This document shows positions 1 through 4,533 of a DNA stretch of 6,932 nucleotides, piece by piece. The position numbers and the translations under genes are program-made. Under the pieces are notes generated by a model. The model was not told where the DNA came from. It did not search any database and saw nothing but the letters and a program-made list of their open reading frames with translations. Source of the DNA: a bacterium. GTDB taxonomy: Bacteria > Bacillota_I > Bacilli_A > Acholeplasmatales > JAEDCM01. Positions within the stretch are counted from its first letter, which is position 1; every line of letters starts with the position of its first letter. The stretch covers positions 1 to 6,932 of the forward strand of contig JAILIR010000094.1 of the NCBI GenBank assembly GCA_024695185.1, given 5' to 3'.

Positions 1-597
1 AAAAACCTACAAGAAACTAATAGTTCAAATATAACTACAGGTAAAAGTATTTTAGTTATAGGCGCAGGAGATACATCAGAAGAAGTTATAAGCTATGCCT
101 TAAGAGAAAATGCGAAAATGATAGCTTTAATTGATTATAAGGATATGCCTAAGCTAAAACGAACAACTTCATGGCCTTTCGCAGATGATTCTATAAATTA
201 CGTTAGTGAAGCTATTAAAGAAGTTAGAGTTAAAACATTTATGGATCCTAGAAGCTTTAATATGACAGTTAAAGAAATAACAGGTGAAAAAGAAGTATTA
301 TCAGCTAAAATTTGTAATGTAAAGTGGGTTAGTGATAAACCAGTAATTCTAGACCATGAACAAGAGTTCCCTCTTGATATGGTCATAGTATCAGTTGGTA
401 ATATTGGTTATGAAGAAGATTTAATTAACTATTTTGATTTAGATTTAGTTAATAAGCTAGTTGATGAACATAACCATAAAAATAGTAATAATATCTTTAT
501 ATGTGGTGATGCCTTAATTAATAACGGTATTACAGCTTTAGCTATTAAAGATGGTATTACTTGCGCAAAGGAGGTTATAAAATACCTTGAAGCTTAG
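1..597 (+). CDS. GltD-like NAD(P)/FAD-dependent oxidoreductase, C-terminal part (5' end outside window)
   Basis: The frame is open from base 1 to a TAG at 595-597, giving 198 residues; the ATG at 118 is internal (residue 40), not the start. The fragment matches the second nucleotide-binding half of glutamate synthase small subunit (GltD) and related pyridine-nucleotide-disulfide oxidoreductases. It has a beta strand and dinucleotide loop GKSILVIGAGDTSEE (residues 14-28), a Trp-Pro (58-59) as in the GltD insert, the strand DMVIVSVGNIGYEE, and a C-terminal FAD-contact motif ICGDALINNGITALAIKDG, corresponding to the AGD...WAI-EG motif of GltD. Known family role: moving electrons from NAD(P)H through FAD, in GltD to the glutamate-synthesising large subunit. 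The third Gly of the usual GGGDTG is Ser here. Whether a gltB partner exists upstream cannot be seen, so a stand-alone GltD homologue is equally possible. Confidence 0.78.
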   Translation, partial: KNLQETNSSNITTGKSILVIGAGDTSEEVISYALRENAKMIALIDYKDMPKLKRTTSWPFADDSINYVSEAIKEVRVKTFMDPRSFNMTVKEITGEKEVLSAKICNVKWVSDKPVILDHEQEFPLDMVIVSVGNIGYEEDLINYFDLDLVNKLVDEHNHKNSNNIFICGDALINNGITALAIKDGITCAKEVIKYLEA

Positions 598-772
598 TGT
601 TAAATGGAGTATATTAGGATTTTTAATTCCTATTATTGGCGTAATTATCGGACATTTCTTAATTAAAAAGAATGAATATGTATTTAGAAGTATAAGAAGA
701 GGTTCAGCATTATCGACAATAATTGTCGTTATTGCTGGAGCTATATTAATATATTATTTTGCCTTCAAGTAA
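587..772 (+). CDS. Small two-helix membrane protein, unknown function
   Basis: This 61-residue protein starts at TTG 587, overlapping the end of the GltD-like gene by 11 bases in another frame. A strong AAAGGAGG (567-574) lies 12 bases upstream inside that gene, which supports the TTG start and translational coupling. The protein has two hydrophobic segments (about residues 8-26 and 42-59) joined by a short basic loop containing KKNEYVFRSIRRGS, so the loop is expected on the cytosolic side. It resembles in layout the small two-helix membrane proteins common in Bacillota, but I cannot name a family. There is no clear terminator behind it, so its transcript may run into the tRNA genes. That it is a real gene is well supported by the ribosome-binding site; its role is not known. 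Confidence 0.7.
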   Translation: MKLSVKWSILGFLIPIIGVIIGHFLIKKNEYVFRSIRRGSALSTIIVVIAGAILIYYFAFK

Positions 773-789
773 AATAATAAAAAAAAAGG

Positions 790-818
790 TTGAAAAACAT
801 ATTTAAAAAATGTATAAT
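790..818 (+). promoter_or_regulatory. Sigma-A type promoter for the tRNA pair
   Basis: TTGAAA at 790-795 and TATAAT at 813-818 are separated by 17 bases, an almost ideal vegetative promoter. Transcription would begin near 825, about 26 bases before tRNA-Gln. Confidence 0.8.
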
Positions 819-850
819 AAATATTGCGGTAAACAAAAGGCAGTAAAAAT

Positions 851-924
851 AGGGCCATAGCCAAGCGGTAAGGCAAAGGACTTTGACTCCTTCATCGTAG
901 GTTCGAATCCTGCTGGCCCTGCCA
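851..924 (+). tRNA. tRNA-Gln (anticodon TTG)
   Basis: A complete cloverleaf is visible. The 7-bp acceptor stem pairs AGGGCCA (851-857) with TGGCCCT (914-920), followed by discriminator G and an encoded CCA (922-924). The anticodon stem AAGGA/TCCTT (876-880, 888-892) encloses loop CTTTGAC with anticodon TTG at 883-885, reading CAA. The T arm is GTAGG-TTCGAAT-CCTGC (897-913, one G-T pair). The D arm AGCCAAGCGGTAAGGC is typical of bacterial tRNA-Gln. It is the first of two tRNAs in one short transcription unit. Confidence 0.97.
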
Positions 925-947
925 CTATGTTTATCAAATTTTATTAT

Positions 948-1031
948 GCGGGTGTGGCGAAATTGGCAGACGCACTAGACTTAGGATCTAGCGCCTTCGG
1001 CGTGCAGGTTCGACTCCTGTCACCCGCACCA
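948..1031 (+). tRNA. tRNA-Leu (anticodon TAG)
   Basis: Acceptor GCGGGTG (948-954) pairs fully with CACCCGC (1021-1027), followed by A and an encoded CCA (1029-1031). The anticodon stem CTAGA/TCTAG (975-979, 987-991) holds loop CTTAGGA with anticodon TAG at 982-984, reading CTA. The long variable arm with a GCC-TTC-GGC stem (993-1001) marks it as a class II tRNA, as expected for leucine. The T arm is GCAGG-TTCGACT-CCTGT (1004-1020). It is cotranscribed with tRNA-Gln, 23 bases downstream of it. Confidence 0.97.
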
Positions 1032-1041
1032 CTATTTTCAT

Positions 1042-1068
1042 GATTGATATTGTATCAATCTTTTTTTT
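1042..1068 (+). terminator. Intrinsic terminator of the tRNA unit
   Basis: A perfect 8-bp stem GATTGATA (1042-1049) / TATCAATC (1053-1060) with a 3-base loop is followed by eight T (1061-1068). It lies 10 bases after the CCA of tRNA-Leu and separates the tRNAs from the LRAT gene. Confidence 0.9.
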
Positions 1069-1089
1069 ACCTTTAAAATACTATATAAT
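1061..1089 (+). promoter_or_regulatory. Putative promoter of the LRAT-diguanylate cyclase operon
   Basis: A TATAAT at 1084-1089 is a good -10. The -35 position at 17-base spacing falls in the T run of the preceding terminator (1061-1066) and is poor. A start near 1096 would leave a leader of only about 16 bases, just enough to hold the Shine-Dalgarno AAGGAG at 1098-1103. Confidence 0.45.
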
Positions 1090-1111
1090 TTAAATATAAG
1101 GAGTCGATATT

Positions 1112-1510
1112 ATGTGGAGTAAGGAAAAACCAAATTATGGTGATCAAATAAGAGTAAATAGAGGACTATATTTTCATCATGGTATTTATGTTAGTGATGA
1201 TGAAGTAATTCAATATGCTTCTCCTAAGGTTAGTGAAATTTCTCCTGAAACAGCTTTAATAATTTCTACATCCTTAGCTGAATTTTTAAAAGGCGGAGAA
1301 GTAGAGGTTAGAAAGTATAATAGTGATGAACTTAAGGAAGTTAGAAGTAAAGGAGAGATTGTGAAATTTGCTAGATCTCAATTAGGCACTGGTTTAGGTG
1401 AATATCATTTGCTTGATAATAACTGTGAACATTTTTCTAATTACTGTGCATTTGGAAAGAAAGTTAGTAATCAAGTAGATGATATATTAGGAATGTTATT
1501 TGGAAGGTAG
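1112..1510 (+). CDS. LRAT-domain protein (NlpC/P60 superfamily, permuted papain-like fold)
   Basis: This 132-residue protein has an AAGGAG 8 bases before its ATG. It is essentially one LRAT domain with no signal peptide or membrane helix. The N-terminal block FHHGIYVSDDEVIQYA (residues 21-36) aligns with the catalytic His strand of LRAT and H-REV107 proteins, where H22 is the expected base. The C-terminal block NNCEHFSNYCAFG (103-115) matches the LRAT signature NCEHF, with C105 as nucleophile. The second family histidine, twelve residues after the first, is Gln34 here. Characterised relatives are thiol acyltransferases or phospholipases acting through an acyl-cysteine intermediate; bacterial members are mostly unstudied, so the substrate is unknown. 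The diguanylate cyclase gene starts 7 bases downstream, implying cotranscription. Domain call is firm, enzymatic activity is inferred. Confidence 0.85.
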   Translation: MWSKEKPNYGDQIRVNRGLYFHHGIYVSDDEVIQYASPKVSEISPETALIISTSLAEFLKGGEVEVRKYNSDELKEVRSKGEIVKFARSQLGTGLGEYHLLDNNCEHFSNYCAFGKKVSNQVDDILGMLFGR

Positions 1511-1517
1511 GGGTTAT

Positions 1518-2681
1518 ATGAATAAAGATTTAATCACGGTTTTATTAATAGATGGTATAGCTTTATTTATTATTCATTATACTTTTTTAACGAGCTCTTT
1601 TATGCTTAAGGAAAAGAATAAATCTAATACCTTCTTAAAGATAATGTTATATGTAATATTCTTTTCAGCAATACTAGATATCTTATCATATATATTTGAT
1701 ACAAAATATGGCGTACTTAAGGCAAATTCATTTAGTACAGTTATTATTTATATTACGTGTAGCTTAATAAGAATAGGAATGCTTGCGGGTTTAATTTGTT
1801 TTGATTTATATTTTTCATATCGTTTAAATGGCCATGTAGATAGAAGAAGGTTTTATACCTCTAATATCATTATGACTATAGGTGTTATTTGTTTATTTGT
1901 TAATATATTTACACCATTTGTATTTGATGTAGTTGATTCAAGCTTTACTAGAGGTGGCTTTGGCTATTATATATTCTATATATTAGCTTTAGTAATACTT
2001 TTAGATACTTTTGGTTTTTATATCTATGCTAGAATTAGAGGAGGACTTTTAAAGTTCTTCCCTGTATGGTTTTTCTTATTACCAATGGTAGTTTCAGCTA
2101 TAGCACAATATTTCTTACCTGATATATCTACTATATGGATTGGCGCAGCTTTAACTGTAGATTTCTTATTTATGGCACTTCAAAATGATACCTTATTTAG
2201 AGATAGATTAACAAAGTTATATAATAGAATGTTTTTGGATTTACTTAAAAATGTAATGGAAAAAGCAAGTAAAAGTAAAAACTTTACAGCGATGATGTTA
2301 GATTTAAATGGTTTTAAATTAATTAATGATAATTTTGGTCATGCCGTAGGTGATGAAGCTTTAATAGTAACTGGTGATTTACTAAGAGAAGCAGTTGGAT
2401 CATATGGAGCAGTTATAAGATTTGCAGGTGATGAATTTATTGTTATATTAAATACCCAAAATGATGCTTTAACGAAAAAAATAGTAGATAATATAGAAAA
2501 AGTATTTGATAACTTTAATAAAGCTAAAAAAGCTCAGTATGAATTATCAATATCTTTAGGCTATTCAAAGGTAGATTTAAAGAATAGTAGTATTGATGAT
2601 ATCATGAAAGATATTGATGAAAAGATGTATTTAGATAAACAAGAAAAGCATAAAGCTCACCCTGAGTGGGATAGAAAGTAA
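1518..2681 (+). CDS. Membrane-bound diguanylate cyclase (7-TM sensor + GGDEF domain)
   Basis: I choose ATG 1518 (387 aa), preceded by GGAAGGTAGGGG (1502-1513). A TTG at 1500 would add six residues and overlap the LRAT gene. Residues about 4-220 hold roughly seven hydrophobic helices, an uncharacterised membrane sensor. The rest is a GGDEF domain: DRLTKLYNR (229-237), metal-binding D262 in LDLNGFKLINDNFGHAVGDEAL, active loop AGDEF (303-307), and a C-terminal MYLDKQEKHKAH like the usual MY-AK end. It should make cyclic di-GMP from two GTP at the inner membrane face. AGDEF is a known variant that can be active, and the metal and nucleotide residues look intact. The RxxD inhibitory site expected just before the loop is absent (GSYG there), so product feedback of the classic type is unlikely. 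Ligand unknown. Confidence 0.92.
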   Translation: MNKDLITVLLIDGIALFIIHYTFLTSSFMLKEKNKSNTFLKIMLYVIFFSAILDILSYIFDTKYGVLKANSFSTVIIYITCSLIRIGMLAGLICFDLYFSYRLNGHVDRRRFYTSNIIMTIGVICLFVNIFTPFVFDVVDSSFTRGGFGYYIFYILALVILLDTFGFYIYARIRGGLLKFFPVWFFLLPMVVSAIAQYFLPDISTIWIGAALTVDFLFMALQNDTLFRDRLTKLYNRMFLDLLKNVMEKASKSKNFTAMMLDLNGFKLINDNFGHAVGDEALIVTGDLLREAVGSYGAVIRFAGDEFIVILNTQNDALTKKIVDNIEKVFDNFNKAKKAQYELSISLGYSKVDLKNSSIDDIMKDIDEKMYLDKQEKHKAHPEWDRK

Positions 2682-2700
2682 TTATTTATTGTATAAATAA
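2682..2700. repeat. 8-bp AT-only inverted repeat after the cyclase gene
   Basis: TTATTTAT (2682-2689) and ATAAATAA (2693-2700) are perfect inverted copies around TGT, immediately after the cyclase stop codon. There is no T run behind it, so it is a poor terminator. It covers the -35 zone of the next gene and could be an operator, or chance in AT-rich DNA. Confidence 0.3.
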
Positions 2701-2704
2701 AATG

Positions 2705-2713
2705 TGATATACT
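2705..2713 (+). promoter_or_regulatory. Extended -10 promoter for the 360-aa membrane protein
   Basis: TGA-TATACT (2705-2713) is an extended -10 element. The -35 position at 17-base spacing (2685-2690, TTTATT) is weak. The predicted start near 2720 is just ahead of the AAAGGAG at 2728-2734. Confidence 0.45.
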
Positions 2714-2741
2714 AATTATAGATTGAGAAAGGAGTGGTAAA

Positions 2742-3824
2742 ATGGGATTTATTGGTAAAATGGTAGGAAAAGCTGTAAATGACGCCATTTATAAAGCTAG
2801 TGATGGCAAGAAAATGGTTAGTACTGATTATTCTAAAGCAGCTATAAATATCATAAAACATAAGATAGAAAACATAACATTCTTTGTTTCTATTATTACT
2901 ACCTTAGTATTCTTAGGCTTCTATGGATTTATGATCTATACAAAGCATGATTCAGTAGTAAATATAGTAATTTATTCTGTTTTATCTTTTCTATTAATCG
3001 CATCTACTATATTAGATATTATTATATTTAGTGCTAGTAGAAAGGAAATGAATTTCTTAAAGAGAAGAAACTTTGTTCTCTATAAAAAAGTTAAAAGAAA
3101 TTCTTTATTAATATTTAAATTAGTAATTAAATTATTCTCTATTGGTTATGCCTTCTTTATTGTAGCTAGATATGGGCAAACTACAGGTAGAATTATATCA
3201 ATAGTAATGTCTATAGTAGCACTAATTGTACAACTAGCCATTCATTTTATCGCATGCTTTGTTACGGATTGTATTAATTATATGGTTTTAGGTATCACAA
3301 TGGATGTTGATAATAGTGGTATATTATTCTTAGTAGATAAAAATAAGCATGAAAAAACAGCTTCTAATGAATATTTAAGAACTAAATCTGATAAAAAGAT
3401 TTTAGAGGAACTAGAAGCTCAGATGGCTAAGGATAAAGATATTAAAGATGAAGATGATGAAATAAAGATTAAATATGGCAAATATAAACTAGAATGTAAT
3501 GATAAAGCCAAACAAATGTTATCTAATGAAAAACGTTTAGATCAAGAAATAAAGAGTGCTATAGATAAATACAATAATACCTTTGAATCCAATGAACCAA
3601 TTGATGAGGTTGGTTATGTTATTAAGATGGTTAATGATGTATTTAATAAAAAATATGATGGATTAAGTGAAGAAGCATATATAAATGCGATAGCCTTTAT
3701 CATTTACTATAATAGCTATTATGATACATCTAAAAAATATAATGAATCTAATGAAAAATATGTTGTTGGTAAGATTTTAGTAGATATTGATGGTTTAAAA
3801 GAATATATAGAAAAGAATAAGTAA
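2742..3824 (+). CDS. Four-helix membrane protein with charged cytosolic tail, unknown function
   Basis: This 360-residue protein has AAAGGAG (2728-2734) 7 bases before its ATG. I do not recognise a family. The N-terminus (1-40) is soluble with a small helix-like start MGFIGKMVGKAVNDAIYKAS. Four hydrophobic segments follow, in two hairpins: about 43-66, 72-96, 122-143 and 148-172. They are separated by a basic loop (SRKEMNFLKRRNFVLYKKVKR), which places that loop in the cytosol. Residues about 205-260 are dense in Lys, Asp and Glu and probably form a helical or coiled linker. Residues 270-360 look like a compact helical domain rich in Tyr and Asn. There is no signal peptide, enzyme motif or metal-binding cluster. 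It has its own promoter and terminator, so it is monocistronic. The coding call is firm. Confidence 0.8.
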   Translation: MGFIGKMVGKAVNDAIYKASDGKKMVSTDYSKAAINIIKHKIENITFFVSIITTLVFLGFYGFMIYTKHDSVVNIVIYSVLSFLLIASTILDIIIFSASRKEMNFLKRRNFVLYKKVKRNSLLIFKLVIKLFSIGYAFFIVARYGQTTGRIISIVMSIVALIVQLAIHFIACFVTDCINYMVLGITMDVDNSGILFLVDKNKHEKTASNEYLRTKSDKKILEELEAQMAKDKDIKDEDDEIKIKYGKYKLECNDKAKQMLSNEKRLDQEIKSAIDKYNNTFESNEPIDEVGYVIKMVNDVFNKKYDGLSEEAYINAIAFIIYYNSYYDTSKKYNESNEKYVVGKILVDIDGLKEYIEKNK

Positions 3825-3825
3825 C

Positions 3826-3859
3826 AAAAAAAGAATCCAATTTTTCTGGATTCTTTTTT
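3826..3859. terminator. Bidirectional intrinsic terminator between convergent genes
   Basis: The 8-bp stem AGAATCCA (3832-3839) / TGGATTCT (3847-3854) extends into A-T pairs. It carries an A run on the left (3826-3832) and a T run on the right (3854-3859), so it works as hairpin plus U-run in both directions. It begins one base after the stop of the 360-aa gene, and its right end touches the stop codon of the minus-strand 98-aa gene. Confidence 0.88.
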
Positions 3860-4154
3860 AAATATCTTTGATTGTGCAGAAGCCAATTGGTGTTTCATCA
3901 AATGGCTTAACCCCCGACCATTTACAACCAGTGATTATTACTTGGTCTGTAAAATCCCAACCAACTCTTAAATCTGGATCTTTAGAGTATGGCTTAATTT
4001 TTATTTTAAATTTTACTAATCCTATATTTCCATATAATTTGTCGGCTAGGGCTTCTGCATATTTTTCCATATCGCCTTTAGAATCAAACACTTTAAGTGT
4101 ACGCATGCTGTCAGCTAAGCTTCCTTGGCGAGATCTAAATAGAAATTTTTTCAT
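3858..4154 (-). CDS. 98-aa conserved-looking hypothetical protein
   Basis: The minus frame is preferred over the overlapping plus-strand frame because it has AAAGGG (4162-4167) 7 bases before its ATG, a good promoter upstream and a shared terminator at its end. The plus frame has none of these. The protein is soluble and basic at its N-terminus. It begins MKKFLFRSRQGSLADSMRTL, followed by a helix rich in Lys, Glu and Ala (about 25-42). It then has an alternating hydrophobic strand region (46-55) and a C-terminal part with GWDFTDQVIITG (65-76) and ETPIGF (87-92). The FRSRxGSL start followed by GWD and PIGF resembles, from memory, short hypothetical proteins of Bacillota, but I cannot name the family. 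No membrane helix or catalytic motif is evident. It is divergent from the DUF1508 operon. Confidence 0.72.
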   Translation of the reverse strand: MKKFLFRSRQGSLADSMRTLKVFDSKGDMEKYAEALADKLYGNIGLVKFKIKIKPYSKDPDLRVGWDFTDQVIITGCKWSGVKPFDETPIGFCTIKDI

Positions 4155-4263
4155 ATTATCGCCCTTTCTTTTTTTTTGGTATGTAATTTATAGTATTAAA
4201 ATAGGACTTACTGCTTTAGAGTTATCAACATAACACAAAACAAACCTATTGAAGGATATCTTT
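4155..4263 (-). promoter_or_regulatory. Structured 5' leader of the 98-aa gene
   Basis: From the predicted start near 4263, the minus transcript has about 109 untranslated bases. Within it, AATAGG (4200-4205) and CCTATT (4245-4250) are inverted copies that enclose a second perfect inverted pair, GTTAT (4221-4225) and ATAAC (4230-4234), with a 4-base loop. This could fold as a nested two-stem element. I do not recognise a known riboswitch, and there is no terminator between it and the gene. The run of A in the transcript just before the ribosome-binding site is unpaired. Confidence 0.3.
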
Positions 4264-4277
4264 AATTTTATTATATA
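4249..4277 (+). promoter_or_regulatory. Possible plus-strand promoter sharing the minus-strand -10 region
   Basis: TTGAAG (4249-4254) and TATATA (4272-4277) are 17 bases apart on the plus strand. The -10 overlaps the minus-strand -10 (4270-4275), so the AT palindrome could serve both directions. It is weaker than the minus promoter and might be chance. Confidence 0.3.
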
Positions 4278-4297
4278 CCATTTTTGTGAAAATGCAA
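4270..4297 (-). promoter_or_regulatory. Promoter of the 98-aa gene
   Basis: Read on the minus strand, TTGCAT (4297-4292) and TATAAT (4275-4270) are 16 bases apart. The start would fall near 4263. Confidence 0.6.
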
Positions 4298-4380
4298 ACT
4301 TTTTGAAGTATTTTTTTTATAAACAATATTAGGTTTATGTCAAAAAGCGCATTAAAGCGCGATTTATAATGCCTTTTTTT
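4284..4380 (+). ncRNA. Candidate small RNA ending in an orphan terminator
   Basis: If the plus-strand promoter at 4249-4277 is used, a transcript of about 97 bases would run from near 4284 to the T run at 4374-4380. It contains no open frame with a ribosome-binding site. It shows a small hairpin ATAAAC (4319-4324) / GTTTAT (4333-4338) followed by the terminator hairpin. The main argument is that this terminator ends no known gene: plus-strand transcription from the left is already stopped at 3859, and the next operon starts near 4463. It matches no RNA family I know. Confidence 0.25.
4342..4380. terminator. Terminator-like hairpin in the divergent intergenic region
   Basis: AAAAAG-C-GCATTA (4342-4354, C4348 bulged) pairs with TAATGC-CTTTTT (4367-4378) around a 12-base loop, followed on the plus strand by T to 4380. 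The A run on the left makes it terminator-like on the minus strand too. The left arm can alternatively pair GCGC (4347-4350) with GCGC (4357-4360), a competing weaker hairpin. The large loop and the bulge lower the confidence. Confidence 0.5.
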
Positions 4381-4387
4381 GCTATTA

Positions 4388-4425
4388 GGGTACTGCAAAA
4401 AAATATTAAAAATATTTATTTACCC
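4388..4425. repeat. Imperfect inverted repeat upstream of the DUF1508 operon
   Basis: GGGTA (4388-4392) and TACCC (4421-4425) flank an inner inverted pair AAATATT (4401-4407) / AATATTT (4411-4417). It ends just before the -35 zone of the operon promoter, a usual place for an operator. It is otherwise unassigned. Confidence 0.3.
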
Positions 4426-4447
4426 ATATTTTATTTTTATACGATTG

Positions 4448-4456
4448 TGTTATAAT
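4448..4456 (+). promoter_or_regulatory. Extended -10 promoter of the DUF1508-hydrolase operon
   Basis: TGT-TATAAT (4448-4456) is a consensus extended -10. The -35 zone around 4428-4434 is only T/A-rich. The start is predicted near 4463, giving a leader of about 70 bases. Confidence 0.65.
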
Positions 4457-4499
4457 TATAAATAGATAGCACTATATTTATAAAAATATATGATAAAGG

Positions 4500-4533
4500 A
4501 AAGGAGAATCCTAGTAATAGGATAGATAAAATT
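4500..4533 (+). promoter_or_regulatory. Distant Shine-Dalgarno followed by a GUAA-loop hairpin
   Basis: The strong AAAGGAG (4500-4506) lies 27 bases before the ATG at 4534, much too far for normal initiation. Between them ATCCTA (4508-4513) pairs perfectly with TAGGAT (4518-4523) around a GTAA tetraloop (GNRA type). Folding this hairpin leaves an effective gap of about 11 bases. Alternatively the weak AGGA inside the 3' arm (4519-4522, 11 bases from the ATG) is the working site, masked by the stem. No in-frame ATG, GTG, TTG or CTG lies between 4462 and 4534, so the start codon is not in doubt. Confidence 0.5.

Noticed and set aside
198..386. 62-codon minus-strand frame inside the GltD-like gene
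   Set aside because: It lies fully inside a well-supported gene on the other strand and has no ribosome-binding site or promoter.
851..1111. Possible integration site at the tRNA genes
   Set aside because: No integrase, no repeated tRNA 3' end and no change in base composition is visible downstream. The tRNA unit ends in a normal terminator.
1500..1517. TTG 1500 as the start of the diguanylate cyclase
   Set aside because: It would add six residues and overlap the LRAT gene without a good ribosome-binding site. ATG 1518 has a purine-rich site directly ahead.
3719..3901. 60-codon minus-strand frame across the end of the 360-aa gene
   Set aside because: It crosses the bidirectional terminator and overlaps two better genes; a shadow frame.
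4222..4230. TTATCAACA, one base from the DnaA-box consensus TTATCCACA
   Set aside because: It is a single copy without a cluster, dnaA or dnaN nearby, so there is no support for an origin.
3868..4233. 121-codon open frame on the plus strand opposite the 98-aa gene
   Set aside because: It begins at TTG without a ribosome-binding site, starts 9 bases after a terminator and lacks a promoter. The opposite strand has all signals and a more protein-like sequence.
4319..4338. ATAAAC/GTTTAT hairpin as a minus-strand terminator
   Set aside because: On the minus strand it is followed by A, not T, and there is no gene for it to end.
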